Source: Eopsaltria australis
Lineage: Eukaryota > Chordata > Aves > Passeriformes > Petroicidae
Direction: 5' to 3'
Assembly: GCA_034509425.1 (NCBI GenBank)
Contig: JAVTVJ010000494.1
Coordinates: 744,001 to 808,000, forward strand
Length of the DNA stretch: 64,000 nucleotides
The position numbers and the translations under genes are program-made. Shown piece by piece: positions 1 to 13,200 of the stretch. Position 1 is the first letter of the stretch. The number at the start of each line of letters is the position of its first letter. The notes beneath the pieces were generated by a model, which saw only the letters and a program-made list of their open reading frames with translations, was not told the origin of the DNA and ran no database searches.

Positions 1-1072
1 TCATTGCTCTAAAAATCAAAACACAAAAAAGGAGCAGCAAATCATTATCCATAATACCTTAGTAAAAATTTCTGGCTTCCTTTTCTTTCTGTTTTTTGAA
101 CAGTTAGATCAAAAACTGAGTTTGAAAAAACTTCTGATAATCCTCATGCTCTTTAATTATCTTACTGGATTAATATGAGGCAAAATATACAAATACCTAT
201 TAAAGCTAATGTACCACAGACACTGAATAGATGGCTGTGCTTTGGAAGTACCTTCTCTTTCAGGAATAAAAACCCATACACAGTACTCTGACTAACATAT
301 ATTTGACAATTCCAACAATTAATGATATGTTTTAAAACATTTTTAAAGGCTATTTCATGTGCGTGGAAAAGATGTCAATTAAGATGTTATAAACAGATGT
401 GCACTAATGAAAGCTACATGTAATTTCACCAAATACCCTTTTCTTGCCTACTTTTGTTTGTTGCAACCATAGGCTACATGTACATCCACACATACAAAAA
501 TATTTCTCTTGTGCACTTACAATGTTAGGAAAGACAAACAGCTTTTTAATTAAAACCCCCACAAACTTCCAAATCAGGATAAATTAACTATTTTCATGGA
601 TTCACAAGCAGTCAGCTGACTTATTAGCTGACAATAACAAATCTGATAAAATATTAGGAAATACTTCCTCTATTATTAAAACATTACTTCATAGAAGAAA
701 ATTCTGCAAATCAATACTAAAACTAACACATTTGCATTTCATAAGATAAGCCAACCACAGCCTAATTACTTTATAAATTTTGGGTGTAATCCAAAGATTA
801 GGTACATAAAGCTTTTGCATTAGACTGCATTAATTTATCATTACAATGATAATATATATTTTGTGTGCATAATACATGTTTCCAAGCACAATAAGCGCAT
901 AATTGCATACAGGTTTCCAGTATTGCTCCTTTAATATTATATTTAGCTTCAAAATAAAGCAATAAATACAGAATTTTTATCCCTCTAGTAGAACACTTAT
1001 TAAATCTACAGTTTTGCACTCTTAATATCCTCCAAAATTTTATTGATTGTCCAAAGCTACATTGCAACCCAC
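1..1072 (-). other. PDS5A: PDS5A intron 8, partial
   Basis: This is AT-rich intronic DNA. The donor GT is at 1072-1071. I see no exon, transposon or strong repeat in it; the open frame at 798-1067 has no support. Confidence 0.8.
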
Positions 1073-1213
1073 CTTCAGCTTGAATTCCAGCTGTGGCATG
1101 ACAGACAGCAGTAAGTGAGGATCTATGGCAAAAAGCTCTTGTATCAAATCAAACACATGTTCTGATAAGTCACTTACTGAAGACTTTCCCAGTACCAGAA
1201 CCTGGTTAAAAAA
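1073..1213 (-). CDS. PDS5A: PDS5A exon 8 (last exon in the window)
   Basis: The exon has 47 codons in phase 0, residues 240-286, from [20 protein letters not shown] to [11 protein letters not shown]. The acceptor is TTTTAG|TTTTTT and the donor AAG|GTGGGT. The next exon of the family (SNDGEERLAVVRLL...) is not in positions 1-1072, so the gene leaves the window here. Confidence 0.95.
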
Positions 1214-4200
1214 CTAAAATACAAACAATCTTATGTAGTATGTTTTCATTCATTAATGCAAACATTATTTTAAAAAATTATTTTCACATAGCATCGTTAA
1301 TGGTTTTATACTAATGGAAGGCACTCAAAGCACAATTCCTTCATTAAATCAAAGCATTTCACCCTTACAATTTTGGCTCAAGCAAATTACAAACATCCTT
1401 CTCAGTTCAGTTCTATTAATTCTATCAAGATACTTTAATACATGACAATTTGATAATTTCAAATCTCAGTAACTATCTTCCAGGCAAAATTAACAGGTAA
1501 TAAAAGAACCATTAATTTGAAATGCATATTCATCCAGTAGAACATTGACCAAAAAAAATGAGTATTTTTAAAAAATTTTCTTATAATTGAAACCCCATCC
1601 AATTGAAGATCATCAAATGTTGAAAACAGAGGTTCTCAGTTTAAAATCAGTTTTGAAGAATGTCAGATGTCTTTATGTTATGTCTTGCCATATTTTATGG
1701 GTAATGTCTCAAGGTCATTAGTGATCTAACAAACAAACCAAAGCAGTCTGAATTATGAATTATTTCTGGATTTATATAAAATATATTAAAATTTAATACT
1801 TCCTATTAGATATTGTGGGTTAATACTATTTAAGCAGTGCAAATGCAATAGCAAAAAAGCTATTACACACTTGAAAAAGAAAGTAAGGACAATAGTATTA
1901 AATCAACTCAAAGGTTACTTTATGTACTATCCTGTTCCTAGATATGACTAATTAAAAAAATTTTAAAAACAGGAATTGGAATGTGGCAACTGCTAGTGAG
2001 ACTCTTTGAGCTTTTAAATACTTACTGATTAATCTTTTATGAATCTGCCTAATTCCCTTTTAAACTACTCTGAATTTCATGAATTCTATTGGCTTCAGCA
2101 CCAAGGAAAGGCAACAGAATGAGTCAGACCACATTTATCAAAGACTGCAGTAGCTGTATTAATAGGCAGAACATACAACACTCACAACAAGAAGGAATTA
2201 CAGTTTGAAGGAGGCCTTGTAAAAAGCATAGCTCTTTCACTCTTTATGACTGCAAGTCACAGCAAGTTGAGGAGGGGAAAAACATCTAGCAAAGTGCTGG
2301 TAGTTTGAAATGCTTCATCCTAAAGCTTGGTATGAAATGAGGCTGTCTGGTTACTGGACATATGAAGCATTAATAATTCCTTTTGTTGTAATAGGATATT
2401 TGGTGGTCACCTATTTTTTTAGTCTAGATTTAGGCTTAACATTAGACTGAGATGGGTAAAAATTATTTTTCTCTTCATTTATTTGAAACACTCCACACAC
2501 TTAACAATCAAGCCAACAATATCCTATTTGGAAAACGGTAGTCGCTCCTATAAATATTTAAAAGAATAAAAATGCCTATCAAATATCCAATAACTCAAGA
2601 CAGTAACAAGAACAGTTGTTATTTGCAGATAACACGGGTTAATTAATTTACGTACATTGGCAATACAAGGTTCAATGGTCTGGACAGTCCTTTTCAACAG
2701 GACTTTTGCAAGATCAAAAGCTTGTTTGTTAAGGTTCTGAAATAAAGAAAATACAATAAAATTTTACTGAGTTTTCACATGCAATAACAAATTCTGAAGA
2801 AACATTACAATACCTCCATACTCTGAAAAATCAATGCAAACCAAATCTGACACCAAAAAATGAATTTAAATTAATATTATATTAACATATTAATATGTGG
2901 TATTGTTTGTCCCTCATATACTCATTAAAGGTACACTCTGTAGCAAGTTCAGCCTTGTCTAGAGAGTAAAACTGTACACTGACTTCTCCACAGACTGTAC
3001 CACGTGCTCTGAGACAGCCCACAGTGAGACTACAGAAAGCACCTACACTTGGGTAGTCAGCAGTTAACTTTCCAAGTAAGCAGTTAATTGTAACATTACA
3101 AATCTGAACATTGTTTATATTGTTCTTGAGCAAGAAAAAGAATGTAACTGCACACCTGAAAAATTTGACTATCCAAGTCTGCACAAATCCCATATGCATT
3201 ATCCCACATCATCTAAGGATTAATGCAGTTTGGAGTGAAGAAAAAAAATAGAAATGGATGAGCTGATTGCCCTGAAAATTACAAGTCACCGCAAACAAAA
3301 TGCAGGTGAAGCCTGGGGATGACTGATGCTTGGAAAGACAGTATTTGGCAAGCCTACATTGAGAACAACTCCCTCATATTCTTTTAACTAATGGGATGAT
3401 AAAGAGAGTTCATCAATAGATAGTAAAGATAAACAAGTGGCCAAAGGCTCAACGAAAGCACTAAACTGATGTACCATTGTAGAAGACAGACAGATATCTA
3501 TAAACTCTTTTAAAAAAATATCCCAACACCTTCTCTCCAAACCAAGCGATGATTAAAATCTTGTTGACTGGTATGCTGGTATTAAACTAAAGGACTGCCA
3601 ACCTCCAACTTTAAAATAGTTTTTCTATGGATCTTCAATACGGCTTCTTCCACACAACCAAACCAACAACCCAAATAGAGACACAAACAAAAACCAGTGC
3701 TTTTATATTATAATTTAATTATGCAGTCATGGATGGAATGGACCTGCCTTAATTTTTGTACTTATTTTAAATTAACAAATGAACAAACAGAAACACATAC
3801 TTAGTAATCAGAGCACAATTCATCTACTGTAACTAATAACTGAAACTTGCAGTACTCCATACTATTTTTGGTAAGTACAAGTGTTTTAGCAAGGGAATTT
3901 TCTTGGTCAATGTAAGGCATCACCAGCCTGCACCTCACTTTCCCTTATTTCACAGCTAAAGGAGTTGTGTTTATCTGTTTTCAAATTTATTAAGGCAACA
4001 CAGTGAAGGTGCTTTAAAAGCTCAAGTACAGACCCAGTGATCCCCTCTTCAAGGAAGAGCTCATATGAAATTCCTCTAGGAAGGGGAGTGTGTGTGTGTG
4101 TGTTCTGTGTCACTTTGCCCCTTATAAGTGAATTAAATGAAGAAAAGCAATGGAAGGGGTGGGAAGCACAACTAGGAAGATGGAGTGATGTCTGACTGGC

Positions 4201-7200
4201 AAGCTGAGGAGAACAGCAAGACACCACGGAAGTCCTGGGAATATCTTCCCCCTGCCCTCCTTTTTTTAATTAAAAATATTTTCTATCTTCTCTATTAAGA
4301 AAACCCCAACATATCCCAAAAGCAAAACAATCAACTACCCACAACCCTCAAAATATAATATTTTCCTATCATATTTGCTTGAAAACACTTTATTTAAGTT
4401 TCAGTGCAGAGATCCTGAGGTGGCACAATCACTTGGAATTGAATTATCTAGACACAGCTAATGAACAGCATCAGGTAATTCCCAAATGTATGTGAGAAAA
4501 CAAAACAGTCACGATACCTAAAGTGTATAAAGAGATAAACAACATGCAAAAGGCATTAAGAATTATTGTTATTTTAAGAATATACTACAATAATATTTTA
4601 CTTGGCAGACCTTGTGTGCAGGAATGAGGTTAATTAAAATTGAGTCCAGCAGCTCCTGAGTTACTCCATCGCCTTCCATGATGATAGAACTCATCAAATC
4701 CAGCATATGCATTTGTACCTTCTGGTTGTGGCTATTACTAAGATCATAAAGAATATTATCAATATTAAATTCTCAGACTCTGACAAATACTAACAGTACA
4801 ATCAAGAAACAAGATCTAATGTTGTTCAGTTTGCTCTCCCTTACACCGTCCACATCTCAAAACTATTTTATGTCCCTTTCCTGTTTTATAGAAAGGTTCA
4901 AAAACCTAGAACAACCTAGCTCTGCTTTAAGTGAATCAAAATAAAAAGGATAGTAACAACCAATACAAAAATGTAGATAAACTAATCAGAATGAAGTATA
5001 CTGTTGTAACATGCACAACAAATTTTAAAACACATCTACTTTCAGACACTCACCCTTCCATAACGTCAGTGGTTCATTTGCTTTCTGTATCTCTTCATTT
5101 AGGAAACTAAAGACTTCTATTCAGACATATTTACCTGCAGACCATGTTATGATTCATTCTACCCCAAACCTGACAATATTTTCGTAGTTTAATATAATGA
5201 AAGTGATTCAACTTACTTGATAACTGAAAAAAGAGTCCTAAAAAGCTGAATAAAAATTTCATTGCAATCTTCCAACTCAAAGCAGATGTTGTAAGATTTG
5301 ACCCAAGCTAAATTCTAAAACAAAAATTAGGATATTTAGGCTAGCACAAGTTCACATTAAGTCACATAAATAAAATAATTTTAGTTATTTATTTCTATTT
5401 AAGGAAAAATTATATACAATAGATGTAAATGCTTTGGGGAAAGAGACTGCATATATGTTTTGCATATAAAGAGCTTCTGACACAGAGGGGCTTTGCAAGA
5501 TATATCCAGAAAAAATGGAATACAGAATAATCTGATTTCTTAAGTATAAAAACCGATTGACAGAACTTGTTAATATAATAAGACCGTGTATTTTCTTCAT
5601 GTAACAATACAATTAAAAACATCATGTTTTAAACATCAAATATCTTGCTTACAAATGAGATACTATTTCTAAAAGCACACTGAACCCCATCACTCAGTTC
5701 TTCCCAAAAGACTGGTTTTGCAATGTTTAAGCAAAAATTTTATATTCCTTCTCCCATCACCAATATAGGCACATTTGCATTTTAGTCAGCATTTGAAATT
5801 TTCCCTCTTGATAAAAACCCCAGTGTATGGAATTGTAAGACAAAGGCTAAATTTTAATAAATACCTATTGTTTTAACATGTCCTCAAGTACAGACAGACA
5901 AACTTATTAAATGCAAACAGCATTATAAGTATGAAAAGAAGCAATTCACTGAACTTTAATGAGACTGATATGATTTACAGAATAAAAGAAATCTGCCAGG
6001 CATACTGGCATATCAGGAGAAAGACTGATTACACTTCTTAGGCTTACAGAACTAATACCATTTACTGAAAGTTACTGAAAGTTACAACTGTTGTGTTACC
6101 TCTAACAAGTAAAAGTATCTGTTAAATTGAGGGCTCTTCGTGTCCTCCAAGCCTTTTAATTGTCTTGTAATAAACAAGAATATGTCCTGTCAAAAAACAA
6201 AGTTTACAAGCTTGATTCAGCAGAAAGTGAAAATACAATCCTTTAGTGATATCTACCCACATTTTCAAACTCATAATGTAAGAACAATGAATTGTCTTTT
6301 TTAGGCACTGGCAGAAAGCTATCACTAACACAGATACTGGCCATCTAGCATTCTCTACACATCTCCAGCCCTTAAGCATTACACTGACTTACAGTATTAA
6401 AGCAACAACTCTTTAATAAAACTGAAAATCAGTATATATGGGAATAAAAACTTTTTTCTGTTGGTTTTTGGGTTTCTTGTTGGGGGGAGGGGGACTGTTT
6501 GGTTTGTTTGGGGGTTTTTGGGGAGGGGGTAGTTTATATTTTCTTCAGTAAGAATAAGGTAGGGGAAAAGCCTTTATTTAATGAAGCATTTTTACCTTAA
6601 GTTTGTCATGGGAAGTATATGGAGCTTCAGGAGCATAGATACGAAAGATATCAGCCAAGCAACATGCTACAAGGAGGCGCACATCTTTATTGGGATTCCT
6701 GAGGAAGAATTCAGATGCAAGGTGCAAGGCTAATGGGAGATACTGCTGCTTCTCATCTTCTGAGTCCTGGTCCATATCCATGAAGGTTTTCACCACCATC
6801 TGAAAAACACCAGAAAAAAAACTGAGTTCTTTCGGCTTTTATTCCTTATTACTGAGCAAGACTTTTTAAAAGGATGCAGTGCTATCAATACATGTTCTGC
6901 TGCATAATCACAATTAGTACTTGAATTTTTTTGTTAGGACAAATATCAGAAAAAGGGAAGTGTTAATCTGATACTTAAAGGTTTATTGAACTTGATATTT
7001 TAGATTAAGACACTGAAAACCACTATGCAATTCTGCTTATTTTGTCAATCTTGACCTGAGGTACAGCACAGAAACTGCTGTGCACAGATGAGGTTGGAGA
7101 TGGCAGCATCTCTTCCTCAAAGCCGTACCATTACAATTCCAAGTGAGTATTCACCTCAGTATGAATGGTCCAAGGGGCTGTAAGCCATCTGGCCTAACAC

Positions 7201-10200
7201 ATGGCTACAGCATAAATGCAGCTGCTTCAGAGCAGTGCCAGGACTACAGGAGCCTAAGAGCCCACTCTGCCTCTATTGAGGCATAGACCTCACAAAATAC
7301 TTTACATATGCACGATCTTTCTGTCTAGTTTAAACAAAATAGATACCAGATAATTTAATCCATCATGTAATATAAGTTGAGAAACACTGCAGATCTATTC
7401 TTTCTGTGTATTTAGAGCTGCATCTTTAGCCTTATCAACATAATATAAAAAATTAACCACATGGTTTCCTCGTTTCTTCTAGTACAACTAAGAACTACTA
7501 ATGCCTATGAAATGCTACCAAAATATTTTAATTATTACACAACCCCAGTTAATCGAAACTTCTCAACACAATGATTTGGCAAAACTGAAGGTAAGAATTT
7601 ACTTTGAAGAAATAAAACGTTGCAGATTTAACTTTTGGAATAGTATTTGTTAAAGGATGAGAATGACTTCTAGGATGCCAGCACAGAATGGGCAGACGTG
7701 CCAGAGACTCTCAGAATGACCTTAGTGAAATCAGTCTTCGTGCTCCATCCCTCCATGTCACTTGGTCATCGTTAGAGTTAAAACTGTGAAGGACAGCCAC
7801 ACGGCACACCAATATGATTTGGTATGCCTACTAGAGACACAGTATACACAGTGCACACAACAAAGAGGTACAAGAGAGAACACAGAATGAGAAATCTTGA
7901 TGGGTCAAATTCACCCCTAATAAAGACAAAAAAGAGGAGACAAAAGAGAGAGGAGAAAAGCCCTACACAACAAACAGAAAAAAAAGAGAACTTTACATCT
8001 ACAGCCCAGAAAAACAAATTGTATCTTACTGGTCTGCTTCCTTAAAAATATTCTTAAGCTATGTTTTAAAGCCCTAGCTGAAAGCACAAAACCGTTCTAC
8101 TGACAACTGAAGTCTGACTATTACAGGGCCATTTGTCACTGTGTCCTGGGGGGCATCAGGCACAGCACTGCCAGCTGGTCAAGGAAGGGGATTGCTCTGC
8201 ACTGGTGTGGCCTCACCTGGACTCCTGGATGCAGCCAGAAATTGATCTGCTAAAATAATCTGCTCATGAAACTGAAAACCTAGAATAAACTCTATAAATA
8301 CAAAAGGCTAAAAATCTAAATAATTTAAAGTTTTGAATGTCTAAACTGGAAACCACTCATTATCACACTGAGACAGTTTTTATTCCTGAAAAATGTGATC
8401 AAACTGTAACAGGAACTCACTATGTTTTCAGATTACAGTAGTACTGTCTAACTGAAGTCTGGATGTACAGCTGAAATTATCTAGAACACTAATATTCATT
8501 TATATAAAAAGAATGTAGAATTAGGAGCTTTCACAACAAAAATCTGTTACTGTACTCTGCAAAAAGCAGAAGACAGAAAAATGCTCTTTAACAATACTAA
8601 TGTAACATCATCCATTCCCTTCCAAACAATTAAGCAGTCAATTTAAACACTAATTCTAGCAAATGCAAACAGAATACAGCTATGCACATTTATGATTAAA
8701 TTCATTCTGCACCACTTTTGATTGAATGCATCTCCATTAATTTGTCACATACTGGTACTTTAGTTAGCTTGAAAAAATAAAGTATTACAACTATTCTAGA
8801 AATTGGCATTATTGCCATTTTTACCACAGTACCCTGAAATTCTAATTCTCAGAGCAAAATTTTACTTTCCCAGGCTCTACAAACAAGTAAGTGAAATGAT
8901 CGAATTTTAACACTGAAGAAATGCAAATGCCTTCATTCCAATTAGCAAGAACAGCTAAATGAAGACTGCTAAAGTCACTCTCAGCATGTTATGAACATAT
9001 GGAAAATTTAAAATTAAGGCTTTCAGGAAGGTGTTCATCTGATTGTATCAACCATGCAGGAGTGTGCAAGGCAGTCACTCTGGGTTACCCTTTCACCTGC
9101 TGGAGAGAAATACACAGACCCTGACTGAGTTCAAGCACAGATGTCTATGATGACATCTACAGCTGTTGGCTCAGCTCTGCCCTGGAACTCTGCACCAACT
9201 ATGAAAGCAGCTCAGTGTGACTAGAGGCCTGAAACGAGGCGAGATGAACGATACCTGCAGCTTCTTGTGAGACTGTCAGCCTTTCAACTGCACTGGAACA
9301 CACAGGAGAGGTTGCCAAAGGGCTGTTCACACACTGCCCACATCTCACATGCAGCTTACATGTGGCCTGTTTCCAAAGACGAAATCAGCATGGCAGCTTG
9401 CCCTTGTGTGACTCAGCTGCAACTCTTGTGCAAGTGCTATGCCTCAGACAGGAATACTAACTTTTGCTGTTCAGATCTGCAGGATTTAGGAAAATGGTCT
9501 GTTGGATCAGGAAGCCCATCTAGTGCTGAAACATACTGATGACTACAGTACTATAGGGGGGAGAGCTATATAAACACCAAGGGGAGAGGGGAGGGTAATC
9601 AGTATAGGTAGTGAAAAGACTCAAACCAGGAGCTGCAGAGAGCAAGAAGCAGGCAGATCTAGAAAAGCCTTGCTGCAGTTGGCAGGACAAGCACAAATCT
9701 CCAAGCCAGTCACAGCAGGAGGAAGGCGTGTACATGTTGCATTTGTTTCACTGTCCTTATACCAGCTTATTCACAGGGTTCCAAAGAAGTAACACTGAAC
9801 AACCCTTGGCTTGTAAAAAGACCAGGGAAAGATATTCAGTATTCAAAAAGTCCCTTTGCATTCACTGAAAGGAGAAATTCAACAATTAAGAGAATTTGAC
9901 ACCATTTGTTTTAACAGGGATGATATTGTAAATTAACTTCAGTAGCAGGATTAAATACAAAAGATATTTGAAAGTAAAACTTAACCAAATGGATGTGAAT
10001 CCAGATGATACTTCAAGAGCTCGGACAATTCAAGGAGAGATGCCAAGAAAAGGCTAGAATCACAGCAGATCCAAATAATGCAACTCTGTCATTAGTGTGT
10101 TTTTACAGTTTTCCTCACATGATTTAAGCAGTACTATAGGTGATTCTTGCCATTAACTATTAACCATATATTTTTATCTCAGATATCACAGTAAAACATA

Positions 10201-13200
10201 GCAAAATGTTTCATGGATATGTGTCTCTGAAAAAAATACTTCTATGCAGTGCAGATTTAGGATGAGAAGTCTTCATCAGCCTCAGACACAGCCCTATCTA
10301 TCAGCCAGAAGGATCAAATAAATGTGGAAAAAAGAGACTCTAAAGTGTGGAGAAAAAAAGAAGAAAATAAATAAAAATATTCAAATGTGCAGGACCAGAT
10401 GATTGTTATTTCAAAATCTTTAAATTCCTGACAAATGAAATCACAAATGTGACCGCTGATGTCTCGGTTACAGCAACTCATATGGATTGCTGCAAGGAAA
10501 AATTCCAAGAAAATATGCTTCCCAAGATTACAGTGGTGGAAAAGGAAGTAAAACTCTGTCCTTCCTGCCCAGCAGAAGATAATCCTAATACTGTTACCAC
10601 TGCATGTAACAAATCTTGTACTCTTTGGCTATGAATAAGCCCATGGGAAAAATCAGATTCATGATGTGCAAAGAAAATACTACATGCCTTTTCTTATCAC
10701 CACAACCTTATCAAAATATATTTTCCTCAGAACTGAGTATTTTAGACAATATAATTGATTTAAAATTTTTATTTAAGTAGGATTTGGAAGATTCAAAACC
10801 ATTTTCGTACACCCTCAGTTCCTTCACCACTATATGCAACAGTAATGTGCGTTTTCCTCCAAGTAAATGGTACTTTAAACCCAAATCCATTTAGTGTTTA
10901 AGCAGGTACCACTATGCTTTCTGTAAGAACAACCTGTAAGCTCATTTACATTCACGCTATTGCAACAACACGGAATCTTTATAATCTGTCATTTCTTTAG
11001 AAATTATGACTATTTGAGTGATCACATGCAACCAGAATCACAGCTATCTGGAAAGAGGTTTGAAGTATGTACTGCTATGGCTACTGGTTGGCAAACAGGT
11101 CTGAATTTCTGTCTGGTTTTGGCTTCATGAGATGTGGAGATCCCATTTAACCACTTACAGCCACCATTCCCTTCTCCCTTTCCTATTACTCACCCTGCCC
11201 TGCTTCTGGCCATGCAGTGTCAGTGCACTTGCTGAACAACTCCATGACTGAATTTAATTTACTGCTCTGTCTGAAAAGCCTCTTGGGAAAAGTCCTGGAT
11301 AGTTTTCTGACAGGCATAGTTAGATTGTAGACAGATCTAGTATGTTCCAGAACCAGTAGCAAGAAGGCAGTTAAACTTCAATGGCTAAGACCAGGACGGG
11401 AAGAACTTAAGTCCTTCAGGTGCATAAACTCTTAAGAAATAACCCAATAGTGGCACGAATAATGACAAACTCAGGAAGCCTGAAATGGACACCTATAGAT
11501 AGCCAAACGTTACTAGATCCCCAGAAAATTTACCTTTACCTCTATTTAGGAAAAACTGGCATAAGATGTGATCACTGATCATTTTAATTTCAAGGTCTCA
11601 GAAATGTGTTGCCACAGTAATTTTCAGAACTTGTATCCAATGTATCAATTAACTTATTTTAATTTAATAATCTGTTTCTTGGGGTTTTATCATGACCTGA
11701 GACAGCAGAGGTTTCCCATTTACCTTTTTAGGCCACCACTTTCTTTGCCTTCCAGGTTCTTAATTATTGTAATCATATCCTCATCTCATATCTGTTGGGG
11801 GGTGAGAGGAGCAAGACGCCGACTCAATGTGAGTGATAAATCAAGTTTGTTTATTGTCAGACACTGAGCATATTTATACTTCTCCGCGTGCTCAAAATTA
11901 AACTACGTGATAAGTTTTCACACAGCGTTTGTTCTCATACAGAAGTTTCACACGGGACTTTTCTCTAATTAGAACACTACGTTAGTATCAGAAGGTTACA
12001 ATAACATAAGGTTACAAGAAACTTGGCAGTTTCTTCTGCCAAGTTAATCTTTAGACACCTGTAGCTTGCTTTCGGCCTTCGTGTCTCTCTTTCCTACAGC
12101 TGTCTTACGAGAATAACTTTGAGCAGAGGCCTAGCTCTCATCTAAGGGGCCTGGATTGCTCACTTATACTTCATGTCTGTGCAGCCAGAGATGGTTATTC
12201 TCCAACACATATCTTTGAAGGCAAAGGTTCACTACAACTTCAGTATTGCACAGAGTACATTCACACAGTATGCTAACACGCATACACACCTGATTCATAC
12301 AGGGGAAGCATAAGATAATATTCACCATCTGGCTCCTTACCCAGCACTAAATTCTTTAAGGTTCTTCAACAGAAGATGTTCAGTCAAAGATTTCATTGAG
12401 TAGCCTCACCTGATACATCAGAATTCCCTCATTTAGTCCTTTACAACTTCATGAAGTCATAGTTTTATTTTCTCTCATTATTCCTCACTGTGCTTTAATC
12501 AACATTAAGCCTAAAAGCTCCCACTGGATCAATTCCACTCAAACTATTTGACTTAATACAAATTCTCCTTGTGATGAACAAAACCAACTCACCTCATCAT
12601 ATTTTCCAAACAGCTAAAAGGTTTTCAAGTGTGCAAAGTACCTAACATTAGGTAACTGTATGGTTTGTCACCAACAAAAATTATTTCTTGATATCTACTT
12701 TTTATTTACAAGCAGCTTTTGATGTATGACAATAGTTGGCTATTCAATCTTTTAAAGACTGAGTAGTCAATCTTTAAGATTAAGATTTAAGATTAAGACC
12801 TTTTAATTTAAGATTAAGACCTTTTAAAGTTATTTTAATGTAAGTAACATTGAGAAATATCGTTAGTTTGGCTGTACCAATATTGCAATCCCTAAGGTAT
12901 TTTGTTATCCCAGTTTTAAATGGGTTCACATAATTTTTCTATGACACAAACTACAGTGACAACCAAACCACACGTTTTAACAATGTATGTATACTTCTTC
13001 TCAAATAAAGAAAAGAGTTATATTTATCAGCACATTATCTTTCCGTACTCACACTACTCCCCATCTCTTACACACGTGTGATTTAAGTGTGGTGTCACAG
13101 TACCAATTTTTATTGTATTTTTTAAAAGTGATTCAGTCTTCAGCAGTATCTAGTCTTTATTACTGGAAAGATTTGTAATAGTGTTCTTTCCAATTTTCCT

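Larger units (their letters stand above)
4738..6595 (-). other. PDS5A: PDS5A introns 5 (4738-5216), 4 (5315-6099) and 3 (6187-6595)
   Basis: These are compact introns between closely spaced exons. Intron 3 holds a G/T-rich run on the plus strand at about 6461-6534, including GGGGGGAGGGGG and GGGGAGGGGG. It lies just downstream of the exon 3 donor, where the transcript is C-rich. Nothing else is recognised. Confidence 0.75.
11793..12207 (-). mobile_element. Solo LTR of an endogenous retrovirus, class II/ERVK-like, 415 bp
   Basis: The ends are TGTTGG...CCAACA, a perfect 6-bp terminal inverted repeat with TG/CA. It is flanked by an exact 6-bp target duplication, CATATC, at 11787-11792 and 12208-12213. 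Read on the minus strand it has a TATAAATA box (11878-11871) and an AATAAA signal (11855-11850), then a U5 ending in a C-rich run. No internal viral genes adjoin it, so this is a recombined solo LTR. A 6-bp duplication fits alpha/beta-like (class II) elements. It lies in the same orientation as PDS5A, inside intron 2. The exact duplication suggests a moderately young insertion. Confidence 0.9.

Noticed and set aside
6578..6799. Separate small gene beginning [10 protein letters not shown]
   Set aside because: It is PDS5A exon 3; the Met is internal and the upstream exon joins in frame.
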